From: Arthrobacter sp. YN
Lineage (GTDB): Bacteria; Actinomycetota; Actinomycetes; Actinomycetales; Micrococcaceae
Reading direction: 5' to 3'
DNA: 64,000 bases
Assembly: GCF_002224285.1 (NCBI RefSeq)
Contig: NZ_CP022436.1
Span: 434,001 to 498,000 of the forward strand
The position numbers were made by a program, and so were the translations under genes. Under the pieces are notes generated by a model, which saw only the letters and a list, made by a program, of their open reading frames with translations, ran no database searches and was not told the origin of the DNA. Positions 56,156 to 64,000 of the stretch are shown here, one piece after another. Within the stretch, counting starts at the first letter, position 1; every line of letters begins with the position of its first letter.

Positions 56156-56731
56156 GTGAAGAAGTCCAACAAGATGATCGCCGCCGCCGCTGCCGGAGCA
56201 CTGCTGCTCACCGGCGGTGTTACTGCCGTGGCCAACGCCGTGTCACCCGCCGCAGCACCGGCTGCCGCACCCGTGAAAGTTGCCGCAGAAGTACAGCCGG
56301 CACCGGAGAACGTTGTTGCCCAGAACCGTATCTCCGTGGGTGCTTCGAGTGCCGCCGTCAACGCAGCGCTCGCCAAGTGCCAGGCGGACAAGCTCCCGTT
56401 CGTCACCGTGGCCCTGGTTGACCGTTTCGGCACCGTCCAGGCGCTCCTTCGCGGTGACAACGCCGCCGAGCACACCATCGAAGCCGCCAAGCAGAAGGCC
56501 TACACGGCCGCAGCATTCGGTGCTCCCACCAGCGAGCTCGCCAAGCGCATCAACGGCAACGGCCCGTCCATCGCCGACCTCCCCGGCACCCTGTTCCTGG
56601 CCGGCGGCGTCCCGGTGAAGGTCAACGGCGTGTCGGTGGCTGGCATCGGAGTCGGCGGCGCACCCGACGGCGCCCTCGACGAAGCCTGCGCCACGGCCGG
56701 CGCTGAGGCCCTGGCCACGGCAGCGAAGTAG
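56156..56731 (+). CDS. Exported HbpS/GlcG-family (DUF336) heme-binding-like protein
   Basis: 191 residues. Signal peptide (MIAAAAAGALLLTGGVTAVA) and an exported GlcG/DUF336 domain (FVTVALVDRFGTVQALLRGD, AYTAAAFGAPTSELAKRING, PDGALDEACATAGAEAL). In Streptomyces the HbpS member binds heme and controls the SenS kinase. GTG 56156 with AAGGAG upstream is preferred; the open frame continues upstream without a signal peptide. Divergent from the sensor kinase operon. Confidence 0.85.
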   Translation: MKKSNKMIAAAAAGALLLTGGVTAVANAVSPAAAPAAAPVKVAAEVQPAPENVVAQNRISVGASSAAVNAALAKCQADKLPFVTVALVDRFGTVQALLRGDNAAEHTIEAAKQKAYTAAAFGAPTSELAKRINGNGPSIADLPGTLFLAGGVPVKVNGVSVAGIGVGGAPDGALDEACATAGAEALATAAK

Positions 56732-56743
56732 CCATGAATCCTC

Positions 56744-56806
56744 GAGTTTTTGTACAGATACCGCCCTTATGGAAGCGTTTTAGGGGCGTTATCTGTACAA
56801 AAACTC
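56744..56806. repeat. 26-bp hairpin against the lipoprotein gene start
   Basis: Perfect 17-base outer arms (56744-56760 and 56790-56806), continuing inward for nine more positions with one mismatch and one wobble, and an 11-base loop. The outer arm contains TTTTTGTACAGATA. It lies 12 bp after the HbpS-like stop and may be its terminator. It runs into the 5' end of the ankyrin lipoprotein. Confidence 0.82.
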
Positions 56807-56822
56807 CGGGGTTGGGGCGGGA

Positions 56823-57494
56823 TTGCTGGTGGTCGGGCTGCTGTCCGGATGTACGACGGCGGCCGCCCCGCCTTCCAGCCCGACGCCGGCTCCCGTAGCC
56901 AGCAGCTCAGCCGCGACAGCCCCCACCCTGGCTGGGCCGTCGAGCCCAAGTCCCGGCCCGGCGTCGTCGGCTGCTGTGCCGCCCCAACTGTCACCGGAGG
57001 CCCAGATGGAAACCGACCGACTCCTGATCCTTGCCGCGAAAGCCAATGACGCCGCGAGGGTTCGCGAACTTATCGCGGCCGGCGGAAACGTCAACGCCAA
57101 GGACGACATCCAGGACTCTGCCTTCCTCTACGCGGGTGCGGAAGGCTTCAACGAGGTCCTGCAGCTGACGTTGGATGCGGGAGCGGATGTCCGCAGCACC
57201 AACAGGTACGGCGGCACTGCGCTGATCCCGGCGAGCGAGCACGGGCACACGGACACCGTCCGGATCCTCATTGCGGCCGGTGTGCCCGTGGACCATGTCA
57301 ACAACCTGGGCTGGACCGCCATGCAGGAAGCCATCCTGCTCAACCATGGGGGACCGAACCAGCAGGATGTGGTCCGGCAACTCCTTGCGGCGGGAGCCAA
57401 CCCGGATATTCGTGACCCCCAAGGCCGAACCGCCCTGCAGAACGCAGAGCGGCTCGGGTTTACGGAGATCGCGGAGCTGATCCGGAACCGGTAA
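56823..57494 (+). CDS. Ankyrin-repeat lipoprotein with uncertain or damaged start
   Basis: 223 residues from a provisional TTG. Lipobox LLSGC, a Pro/Ala/Ser linker, then about five ankyrin repeats (RVRELIAAGGNVNAKDD, VLQLTLDAGADVRSTNRYG, TVRILIAAGVPVDHVNNLG, VVRQLLAAGANPDIRDPQG). The coding pattern clearly continues upstream of the TTG (KNSGVGAGLLVVG), but no ATG, GTG or TTG is there before a stop at 56781, and the upstream DNA is the hairpin. The usual positively charged signal start is therefore missing. Confidence 0.75.
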   Translation: MLVVGLLSGCTTAAAPPSSPTPAPVASSSAATAPTLAGPSSPSPGPASSAAVPPQLSPEAQMETDRLLILAAKANDAARVRELIAAGGNVNAKDDIQDSAFLYAGAEGFNEVLQLTLDAGADVRSTNRYGGTALIPASEHGHTDTVRILIAAGVPVDHVNNLGWTAMQEAILLNHGGPNQQDVVRQLLAAGANPDIRDPQGRTALQNAERLGFTEIAELIRNR

Positions 57495-58709
57495 CTACAC
57501 GGCTTCCAGCACGCTCACGTAGTTGGCGATGCCTACGCCACCCATGTTCTGCACGGCACCGCGGCGGGCATTCGGGAGTTGCATGTCCCCCGCGGTGCCC
57601 GTGAGTTGCATCGCCGCGATGACATGCTGCGACACGCCTGTCGCGCCTACCGGGTGTCCCTTGGCTTTGAGTCCGCCGGAGACGTTGATGGGCAGCTTCC
57701 CGTCCTTGTATACCCAACCCTCCTGGACAGCGCGCGCACCTTCGCCGCGAGGGGTGAGCCCCATGGCCTCGTACATGATGAGCTCGGCGATGGTGAAGCA
57801 GTCGTGCACCTCGGCGAAGTCCAGGCCATCCAGCCCGACACCGGCCATGGTCAAAGCCCGCTCCCAGGATGCTCTGGTGGCTGCGAACTCGGTGGGATCG
57901 CGCTTCTCCGCGGGGAAGAAGTCGTTCGCATGACCGAACCCGGCAAGGCGCACAGGTGCAGTTGCGCCTCCGGTTGCCGAGGTTGACAGCACGACGGCGG
58001 CAGCACCGTCGGAGACCGGCGAACAGTCCGTGCGGCGCAAGGGCTCGGCCACCATGGGGTTCTTCTCGGAAATGGTGCGGCAGAATTCCTCGCCGAAGTC
58101 GCGATGCATCTGGGCGTACGGGTTGTCCATGCCGTTCCGGTGGTTCTTGGCGGCAATGGAACCCAGGACATCGCCGAGGCCGCCTTCGAACCCCGGGCCA
58201 CTGATTCCGGCCCCGTAACGCTTCCCGTAGTGCTTGGCCACCTCAGCGAACAGGCCAGTGAATCCCGTGGAGGACGCCTTGCCCGCCATCTCGTATGAAG
58301 CGCCGAGGAGGGCTGCCCCCACCACATCCGCTCCGGCGTCGGTCATTTTCTCGGCGCCGATCACCAGGACGTTGCGCGCGGTTCCGGCCAGCACCGCCTT
58401 AACGCCCTGCTGGAACGCAGCCGATCCGGAAGCGCAGGCGTTTTCAGTGCGCGTTGCGGGAACGTTGGCAAGGTCAGAAGACAACTGGAGGGCCAGCGAT
58501 GACGTGAAGCCCAGAGGCTGCATGCCGGAGTTGAACTGGCCGAGGTAGATCTCGTCAATGTCCTTGGGATCCAGCCCGGAATTCCTGATGGCTTCGCCGG
58601 CCACCTGGACGATCAGCGACTCCAAGGTGTCATCCGTCAGCTTGCCGAACTTGCTGTGTCCCCATCCCGTGAGCAGGATGTCTTTGCCGAACTGGTCTTT
58701 CAGGCTCAT
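57495..58709 (-). CDS. Thiolase (acetyl-CoA acyltransferase)
   Basis: 404 residues. Catalytic cysteine in [16 protein letters not shown] (~90), His in [11 protein letters not shown] and the C-terminal [14 protein letters not shown]. It belongs to the SCP2/SCPx-like thiolase branch. With scoB/scoA directly upstream (4-bp overlap with scoB), cleavage of acetoacetyl-CoA to two acetyl-CoA is the expected role. A beta-ketoadipyl-CoA thiolase is the alternative. Confidence 0.88.
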   Translation of the reverse strand: MSLKDQFGKDILLTGWGHSKFGKLTDDTLESLIVQVAGEAIRNSGLDPKDIDEIYLGQFNSGMQPLGFTSSLALQLSSDLANVPATRTENACASGSAAFQQGVKAVLAGTARNVLVIGAEKMTDAGADVVGAALLGASYEMAGKASSTGFTGLFAEVAKHYGKRYGAGISGPGFEGGLGDVLGSIAAKNHRNGMDNPYAQMHRDFGEEFCRTISEKNPMVAEPLRRTDCSPVSDGAAAVVLSTSATGGATAPVRLAGFGHANDFFPAEKRDPTEFAATRASWERALTMAGVGLDGLDFAEVHDCFTIAELIMYEAMGLTPRGEGARAVQEGWVYKDGKLPINVSGGLKAKGHPVGATGVSQHVIAAMQLTGTAGDMQLPNARRGAVQNMGGVGIANYVSVLEAV

Positions 58710-59392
58710 GCGTTGGCTCCTTCAAGCGTGTGTTCTTCAGAGGTGAGCGCGTCCGTGAACTCCGCGTCTGTCTTGCTGCGGAGCTCCTCCACCGTGACGC
58801 CCGGGGCGAGGCGGGTCAGCAGAAGGCGGGTGCCGCCGTCGTGCGTTTCTTCGATGTCAAAAACGGCGAGGTCCGTGATAATCCGGTCAACGCACTTGAG
58901 TCCCGTGAGCGGGAGGGTGCACTCAGTGACGATCTTGGCCGAGCCGTCCTTGGCGTTGTGCTCGGTGAGGACCACGACGCGAGGCGTCCCTGCTACCAGG
59001 TCCATGGCTCCGCCCATGCCCTTGACCATCTTGCCGGGGATGGTCCAGTTGGCGAGGTCGCCGGATCCGGAGACCTGCATGGCCCCCAGGATGGCCACCT
59101 TCACGTGCCCGCCGCGGATCATGCCGAACGACGTTGCGGAATCGAAGATACTCCCGCCGGGGGTGATGGTGACGGTCTGCTTGCCGGCGTTAATGAGGTC
59201 CGCGTCCTCCTCGCCTTCATAGGGGAAGGGGCCCATGCCGAGCAGGCCATTCTCGCTTTGGAGAACCACCCGCACGCCGTCGGGCAGGTTGTTGGCCACC
59301 AGCGTGGGGATGCCGATGCCGAGGTTGACGTAGTCGCCGTCGTTCAGTTCTTCGGCCGCGATGGCGGCCATTTGGTCACGTGTCCATGCCAT
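58706..59392 (-). CDS. scoB: 3-oxoacid CoA-transferase subunit B
   Basis: 228 residues. The catalytic glutamate lies in [13 protein letters not shown] (~52), preceded by [20 protein letters not shown], followed by [17 protein letters not shown]. Forms the CoA-thioester intermediate while moving CoA from succinyl-CoA to acetoacetate. A 3-oxoadipate-specific transferase cannot be excluded. Middle gene of the cluster. Confidence 0.92.
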   Translation of the reverse strand: MAWTRDQMAAIAAEELNDGDYVNLGIGIPTLVANNLPDGVRVVLQSENGLLGMGPFPYEGEEDADLINAGKQTVTITPGGSIFDSATSFGMIRGGHVKVAILGAMQVSGSGDLANWTIPGKMVKGMGGAMDLVAGTPRVVVLTEHNAKDGSAKIVTECTLPLTGLKCVDRIITDLAVFDIEETHDGGTRLLLTRLAPGVTVEELRSKTDAEFTDALTSEEHTLEGANA

Positions 59393-59412
59393 GGTGAATG
59401 CTCCTTTTACTT

Positions 59413-60144
59413 CTAAACCGTGAGGGCTTCGGGGCGTTGTGTCCCGGGGCGGGGCCGGACTGTGCGCTGTTCAATGTCCTTGACCCGTGCGGTGGCCTGG
59501 ACCAGTCCTTGCACGTAAACGCCCGGGGTCACGATGTGGTTGGGATCCAGCTCGCCCGGCTGCACAATGAGCTCGGCCTCGGCGATGGTGACTTTTCCGG
59601 CGGTGGCCACCACCGGGTTGAAGTTCCGGGCGGTGTAGCGGTAGATCAGGTTCCCGTCAGTATCGGCCGTGTGGGCGTGAACCAGCGCGACGTCGGCGGT
59701 GATGGCGCGCTCGCGGACGTACGTGACGCCGTCGAACTCTTCCAGCGGCTTGCCTTCGGCAACCAAGGTTCCCACACCGGTGCGCGTGTAGAAGGCGGGG
59801 ATGCCGGCGCCGCCGGCGCGGAGCCGCTCAGCCAAGGTGCCCTGCGGCGTGAATTCGACCTCGAGTTTCCCCGCAAGGTACTGCTCGGCGAAAAGCTTGT
59901 TCTCGCCCACGTAGGAAGCAATGACCTTCCGGACCTGGCCGGCCTCGATCAGCACGCCGAGACCCTTGCCATCCACCCCCATGTTGTTGGAAACGATGGT
60001 GAGGTCCTTGGCACCCGATTCCCGGACGGCATCGATCAAGTCAGCGGGGATGCCGCTCAGGCCGAAGCCACCGACGGCGATGGTCAGGCCGTCTGCCATC
60101 AGGTTCTGCAGCGCTTGGGCTGCATTCGCGTACATGGTGGACAT
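59413..60144 (-). CDS. scoA: 3-oxoacid CoA-transferase subunit A
   Basis: 243 residues. CoA-transferase alpha landmarks: [33 protein letters not shown], and [16 protein letters not shown]. Pairs with scoB. First gene of the scoA-scoB-thiolase operon, divergent from an IclR regulator; two matching palindromes lie in the gap. Confidence 0.92.
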   Translation of the reverse strand: MSTMYANAAQALQNLMADGLTIAVGGFGLSGIPADLIDAVRESGAKDLTIVSNNMGVDGKGLGVLIEAGQVRKVIASYVGENKLFAEQYLAGKLEVEFTPQGTLAERLRAGGAGIPAFYTRTGVGTLVAEGKPLEEFDGVTYVRERAITADVALVHAHTADTDGNLIYRYTARNFNPVVATAGKVTIAEAELIVQPGELDPNHIVTPGVYVQGLVQATARVKDIEQRTVRPRPGTQRPEALTV

Positions 60145-60176
60145 TCCGAACTCCTCGTTGAGCTTCTAAATGATGC

Positions 60177-60191
60177 GTCCACTTTGTGGAC
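60177..60191. promoter_or_regulatory. IclR-type operator, scoA side
   Basis: GTCCACTTTGTGGAC, a perfect 6-bp palindrome with a 3-base spacer, 33 bp upstream of the scoA start. Its core TCCACTTTGTGGA matches the second site at 60288. Confidence 0.75.
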
Positions 60192-60287
60192 TTCTCTCGC
60201 TTGGGACTGAGCCTAGGTTTCGTCCAGTGTTGACGCAACGCTTCGCAGTGTTGGCTACTCACGGTGTGGACGCTAGGCTCAAGGGTG

Positions 60288-60300
60288 TCCATATTATGGA
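60288..60300. promoter_or_regulatory. IclR-type operator, regulator side
   Basis: TCCATATTATGGA, palindromic around its central T, 21 bp before the GTG of the IclR gene. Shares the form TCCAyWTTrTGGA with the site at 60177, suggesting regulation of scoA and autoregulation by one protein. Confidence 0.72.
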
Positions 60301-60321
60301 TGAAATCTTCAGGAGGGTGCT

Positions 60322-61083
60322 GTGGCGGTACAAGGAGCGCAGGTTGTCGGCCGGGTGGCGCAGCTGCTGCGGCTGGTGGGCCGCAAGCCGGAAGGCATGT
60401 CCCTGGCGGGCCTGGTGCGCGAATCCGGGTTGACGCGGCCAACAGTGCACCGGCTGTTGACCTCGTTGGCTGCCGAAGGTTTGCTGGAGCAAGACGCCGG
60501 CAAGTGGGTGCTGGGGTCGGAGATCTTCCTGCTGGGATCAGTGGCGGCTGCACGGTTCCCCATGGAGGACATCGCCCGTCCATCGCTGCGCAGGCTGGCT
60601 GCGGAAACGGGGGAGAGTGCGTTCTTCTCCATCCGCCGTGGGAACGAAACCATCTGTGTCCTGCGTGAAGAGGGTGCGTTTCCCGTGAGGTCGTTTGTCC
60701 TGCACGAAGGGGTTCGTTTCCCGCTGGGGGTGGCTTCTGCGGGGACCGCGATCATGGCCTTCCTTCCCCCGGAAGAACAGGAATCACTGTTGGAGAAGTG
60801 GGCAGCGCATGCCGGCGATTTCGCCGTGGGGCATCCTGCTGGCGTGGTGCGGGACAACCTGGAACGGACGCGGTTGGCGGGGTACTCCGTCAATCCGGGG
60901 CTGATCCTGGAGGGTAGCTGGGGAATGGGAGCCGCCGTGTTTGACCAGCAGGGCCAGCCGGCGTGGGCTCTTTCGCTGACCGGGATTGAGCCCAGGTTCC
61001 GTCCGGACCGCCAGGAGTTCCTGGGCAGGCTGTTACTTGAGGAAGCGCACCGGATGACGGCACGGTTGCAGGGCGCTAGTTGA
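60322..61083 (+). CDS. IclR-family regulator of the CoA-transferase cluster
   Basis: 253 residues. HTH: VVGRVAQLLRLVGRKPEGMS, SGLTRPTVHRLLTSLAAEGL. Effector domain: GVASAGTAIMAFLPPEEQ and NPGLILEGSWGMGAAVFDQ. GTG start with AGGAGG five bases upstream. Overlaps the convergent acetyltransferase gene by 8 bp. Likely ligand is a 3-oxoacid or its CoA ester (inference). Confidence 0.9.
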   Translation: MAVQGAQVVGRVAQLLRLVGRKPEGMSLAGLVRESGLTRPTVHRLLTSLAAEGLLEQDAGKWVLGSEIFLLGSVAAARFPMEDIARPSLRRLAAETGESAFFSIRRGNETICVLREEGAFPVRSFVLHEGVRFPLGVASAGTAIMAFLPPEEQESLLEKWAAHAGDFAVGHPAGVVRDNLERTRLAGYSVNPGLILEGSWGMGAAVFDQQGQPAWALSLTGIEPRFRPDRQEFLGRLLLEEAHRMTARLQGAS

Positions 61084-61648
61084 GGTCCAGGCGCATCAGG
61101 ACCCTGGGGAAGCCATTCAGCACCGAGGTGGTTTCGGCGACCTTCTTGAAGCCGGCCTTCTCGAAGAGCCTGCGGGTACCTACATACGCCATGGTCAGAT
61201 CCACCTTGCCGCCCTTGTTGTCCACGGGATAACCCTCAAGCACAGGGGCGCCGTGGCTCTTGGCGAAGTCGATGGCCCCGCGCAGAAGCTCATGGGAAAT
61301 ACCCTTGCCGCGATGCCCCGGCCGCACCCGGAGGCACCACACCGACCACACTTCGGCGTCGTCAAGGTGGGGGATCTTCCGGTTCTTCGCGAAACTGGTG
61401 TCCGCACGCGGGTGGACCGCTGCCCACCCGACTACTTCGTCGCCGTCGTACGCCAAAACGCCGGGAGGCGGGTCCTCTGAGACCAGCTTCCTGACGTAAT
61501 TTCCCCGCTCCTGTTTTTGGAGTTCCTGGTTCAGTTTCGAGGGGATCCGGTAGCTCAGGCACCAGCACACGTTGGAGTCGGGGCTCTTGGGCCCCACTAT
61601 GGTTTTCACGTCATCGAACACCGTCGCGGGTCGGACCTCGATAGCCAT
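61076..61648 (-). CDS. GNAT-family N-acetyltransferase
   Basis: 190 residues from ATG 61648 (AGGA upstream); the frame opens 12 codons earlier. GNAT motif A with the acetyl-CoA loop in LRVRPGHRGKGISHELLRGA. Cysteines near the N-terminus (SNVCWCLSYR) are common in a GNAT subgroup. Substrate unknown. Confidence 0.86.
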   Translation of the reverse strand: MAIEVRPATVFDDVKTIVGPKSPDSNVCWCLSYRIPSKLNQELQKQERGNYVRKLVSEDPPPGVLAYDGDEVVGWAAVHPRADTSFAKNRKIPHLDDAEVWSVWCLRVRPGHRGKGISHELLRGAIDFAKSHGAPVLEGYPVDNKGGKVDLTMAYVGTRRLFEKAGFKKVAETTSVLNGFPRVLMRLDLN

Positions 61649-61705
61649 GCGGACCATCCTGTCATTGGGGCTGGATGCAGGCAACGGCTCTGAACTTTCA
61701 TGAGC

Positions 61706-62344
61706 TCAGCTTCGGAGGTACGCGAGCACTGCCAACACCCGCCGATGCCCCCGGTCCATGGTGGACAGTTGCAGTTTTTGGAAGATGTTGCCGATGTGCT
61801 TGCTCACAGCAGTTTCAGTGACCACCAAGCGGGCTCCGATGGAAACGTTGTCCAGTCCTTCTGCCATGAGGCCAAGGACTTCGCGTTCCCTCGGCGTGAG
61901 GGTGCTGACGGGATCGCTGGCCCCGCGGCGGCTCATCAGCTGCGAGATCACTTCAGGGTCCATGACGGTTGCACCGCCGGCAACCCGCCGAAGGGTGTCG
62001 GTGAACTCGGCAACCTTGCCCACCCGCTCCTTCAACAGGTAACCCAGTCCGGCCGCACCCTCGGACAACAGGTCACCGGCGTAGCGGTCCTCCACATACG
62101 CGGAAAGGACCAACACCGGAAAACCGGGCCTGCGGCGTCGAGCTTCACGTGCTGCCACAAGGCCTTCATTGGTGAATGTGGGAGGCATCCGCACATCCAG
62201 AACGGCGGCGTCTGCGTCGTCCAGGACAGCCAGGAAGTCGACGGCGTTGTCCACGGCAGCGATCACATCGAAGCCTTCGCTCTTGAGGAGAAGTGACAAG
62301 CCTTCCCGGAGGAGCGCGTCATCCTCGGCAATCACAACCCGCAC
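61706..62344 (-). CDS. NarL/LuxR-type response regulator
   Basis: 212 residues. Receiver: MRVVIAEDDALLREGLSLLL, phosphoacceptor in AAVLDVRMPPT (~53). HTH: LTPREREVLGLMAEGLDNVS, LVVTETAVSKHIGNIFQKLQ. Overlaps the kinase gene by 13 bp. Confidence 0.93.
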   Translation of the reverse strand: MRVVIAEDDALLREGLSLLLKSEGFDVIAAVDNAVDFLAVLDDADAAVLDVRMPPTFTNEGLVAAREARRRRPGFPVLVLSAYVEDRYAGDLLSEGAAGLGYLLKERVGKVAEFTDTLRRVAGGATVMDPEVISQLMSRRGASDPVSTLTPREREVLGLMAEGLDNVSIGARLVVTETAVSKHIGNIFQKLQLSTMDRGHRRVLAVLAYLRS

Positions 62345-63573
62345 GGCAGCTCCACCTTTACCGTTGTTGGTCCGTTGGCCGGGCTCTGAAAATCGAGGAT
62401 GCCCTCAAAAGCAGCCGCCCGGCGTCGAATTCCTGCGAGCCCGCCACCCGGACGTTCCACGGCTCCGCCATGGCCGTTGTCCTCCACCGAGATCAGGAGG
62501 CGATCAGCAGAGGGGTCCCGTTTGACCACCACGGACATGCGGGTGGCGGAACTGTACTTATTGGCGTTGGTCAAGGCTTCGGCAACGATGAAGTAGCTGG
62601 CTGATTCCAGTGCAGCCGGTACTCGGTGCAGATCCGAGACCATCAAATTGCAAGGGATCGCTGAACGTCCCGTCAACGCAGAGAGCGCGCCTTCAAGGCC
62701 AAGTTCCTCCAGGATCGGCGGGTGAATATCGTGAACCGCCGTCCGTAACCCCGCCAGAGCCTCGGTGGCCGCTTGCTGGGCCCTACGGACGTGGGGGAGT
62801 GCGTCGTCGGGACTCTTTTCAAGAGTTCGCTCGGCCAGCCCCAGCATCATGACCACGCCCACCAAGCGATTTTGCGCGCCGTCATGCAAATCGCGCTCAA
62901 TCCTTTTGAGCTCTGCTGAATGCGCATCCAACGCAGCGGCACGGCTGGCAGTCAACGCCGTCACCCGCTCGGCCAGGTACGAGCTCGCAGGTAGGGACAG
63001 CATCTTCCCCTGCACCCAGGCAAGCCCAGCGGCGGCTCCCGGAATCAACCACCAGGAGATTACTGCGTACCCGGCTCCGATCAACAGCATCCACCAAGCA
63101 CCGCCCCACGACGTCACGGGATAGAGGCTGACCACAGGTTGATCCGCGGGAAGGAGGTACCAGTAGGCGGGAATGAGCAGCGAGTTCACAGCGGCAAAAG
63201 GGAATCCGATACACAGGAGTGCGACGATCGGCATTCCCAGCCCATGAGCCACCAGCCATAGCAAGTCCCGGCCAGTGCTGCGGGAAAAGACCAAACGGAG
63301 GCGCTCTTCGAACGACGGGTTGTTGGGAATGGGAACGTAGCTTTCGGTTACGGGCTTAGCTGTGTAGCTGAATGTTCGACGGCGGGCCAACGCCGCCCAC
63401 CAGCGCAAGCCGGCTACCGCCTTGGGCGCGACGAGCCATCCTCCACTGAAGAGGAACAGCGGAATGAGGAGCGCAGAAACCATGAACATGCCCATGGAAA
63501 TGATGCTGGTGAACAGCTCGCCAACAAGATAACCGTAGGCACGCAGCCATGGCCGAAAACGGGGTTTGATCAT
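62332..63573 (-). CDS. Sensor histidine kinase with N-terminal putative sensor domain
   Basis: 413 residues. About four to six membrane helices in the first ~200 residues, in the arrangement of the actinobacterial 'putative sensor' domain. Phosphohistidine in ELKRIERDLHDGAQNRLVGV. HATPase region NGHGGAVERPGGGLAGIRRR. Divergent from the acyltransferase gene, which is its most likely target. Confidence 0.92.
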   Translation of the reverse strand: MIKPRFRPWLRAYGYLVGELFTSIISMGMFMVSALLIPLFLFSGGWLVAPKAVAGLRWWAALARRRTFSYTAKPVTESYVPIPNNPSFEERLRLVFSRSTGRDLLWLVAHGLGMPIVALLCIGFPFAAVNSLLIPAYWYLLPADQPVVSLYPVTSWGGAWWMLLIGAGYAVISWWLIPGAAAGLAWVQGKMLSLPASSYLAERVTALTASRAAALDAHSAELKRIERDLHDGAQNRLVGVVMMLGLAERTLEKSPDDALPHVRRAQQAATEALAGLRTAVHDIHPPILEELGLEGALSALTGRSAIPCNLMVSDLHRVPAALESASYFIVAEALTNANKYSSATRMSVVVKRDPSADRLLISVEDNGHGGAVERPGGGLAGIRRRAAAFEGILDFQSPANGPTTVKVELPCGL

Positions 63574-63684
63574 GACCCCAAGTCTGCCGCAGCGGCAGGA
63601 GACCTGTCGGTATAGCCAGCTCCACCTTTAAGTGGGTGGCCCACACCATCGTGATCGGTTTCGCCGCTCCGTAGCGTCGAAGAC

Positions 63685-64000
63685 ATGAAAAGCAACGCAA
63701 CTGCACCAGCAGTTTTACCGGCGGAAACGGCCCTTGGAACCGTCGGGGTTTCGAGCAACAGGGACCTGTGCGGCCCAGCGAATAAGTCGACGCGGGATGT
63801 GAGTGTGGATGTCATCCGAAGCTTCTGCCTTCTGGTGGTGGTTGCACTTCACGCCCTGATGGTTGGAGTGAGCATAGGTCCCCAAGGGCCCGTTTTCGAG
63901 AATGCCTTGGACGGAAATCCTTGGTTCGCCTCTTTGTCCTGGGCGGTCCAGGTCATGCCGCTGTTTTTCATTGCGGGCGGGTTCAGTTCAATCTCGCAAT
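63685..64000 (+). CDS. Acyltransferase-3 family membrane protein, 3'-truncated by window edge
   Basis: 105 residues are visible from ATG 63685 to the window end. After a polar leader of about 40 residues come DVSVDVIRSFCLLVVVALHA, with the conserved catalytic-type His, and VMPLFFIAGGFSSIS, both typical of acyltransferase 3 membrane enzymes that O-acylate sugars or lipids. Divergent from the NarL-type two-component system by 111 bp, so probably controlled by it. Confidence 0.82.
   Translation, partial: MKSNATAPAVLPAETALGTVGVSSNRDLCGPANKSTRDVSVDVIRSFCLLVVVALHALMVGVSIGPQGPVFENALDGNPWFASLSWAVQVMPLFFIAGGFSSISQ

Overview
The window is from a high-G+C actinobacterium, most likely a member of the Micrococcaceae close to Arthrobacter or Paenarthrobacter. 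The evidence is the GC-rich codon use, frequent GTG and TTG starts, DtxR/IdeR-type iron boxes, a c-di-AMP (ydaO-type) leader in front of an NlpC/P60 gene, a hut locus with an IclR-type regulator, and an Asp23/AmaP/DUF6286 cluster. Everything was read by eye. No alignment, search or folding program was run.

Layout. 1-10 kb is an iron/siderophore locus. An end-truncated spermidine-synthase-like gene is followed by a two-gene exporter-fold ABC transporter (602-4140, minus). Opposite it are an AraC regulator, a siderophore-binding lipoprotein, a siderophore-interacting flavoprotein, two FecCD permeases (the second broken by a one-base frameshift) and an ATPase. Two iron boxes precede these units. 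10-14.6 kb holds a LysR gene opposite an MHS transporter plus 3-hydroxybutyrate dehydrogenase operon, then a divergent HxlR/qorB pair. 14.6-25.2 kb is a histidine-utilisation region: APC permease, IclR regulator (hutR-like), hutU, hutH, hutG and a purine permease, with one operator-like 16-mer repeated at three hut promoters. 25.3-35.6 kb holds a CopC protein, the c-di-AMP riboswitch with its NlpC/P60 gene, a universal stress protein next to a PEP-utilising phosphotransferase, a CDF metal exporter, a metallopeptidase, a PfkB kinase and an EamA transporter. 35.9-36.3 kb is a tRNA-Glu/Asp/Phe cluster. 36.5-38.5 kb is a small accessory patch of exported proteins. 38.6-40.9 kb is the Asp23/AmaP cell-envelope stress operon. 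41-45.3 kb holds a GH36-like glycosidase and a secreted GH8-FN3 enzyme. 45.8-51.7 kb holds an AlkD-like gene, an XRE regulator and an alpha-glucoside-type ABC sugar importer with its LacI regulator. 51.7-56.7 kb holds exonuclease III, a DUF308 protein, and a two-component system opposite an HbpS-like exported protein. 57.5-61.1 kb is a ketone-body cluster (thiolase, scoB, scoA) opposite an IclR regulator with its own palindromes. The window ends with a second NarL-type two-component system opposite an incomplete acyltransferase-3 gene.

The strongest unusual signals are these. (1) The ABC exporter pair has split all its ATPase motifs so that one composite site looks canonical and the other completely dead. 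(2) A shared hut operator and a separate shared sco operator can be read directly from the DNA. (3) An HbpS/SenS/SenR-like three-component sensing locus is present. (4) Several very long, near-perfect hairpins sit between genes; one abuts a lipoprotein gene that has lost its normal start. (5) A single-G deletion breaks the second siderophore permease.
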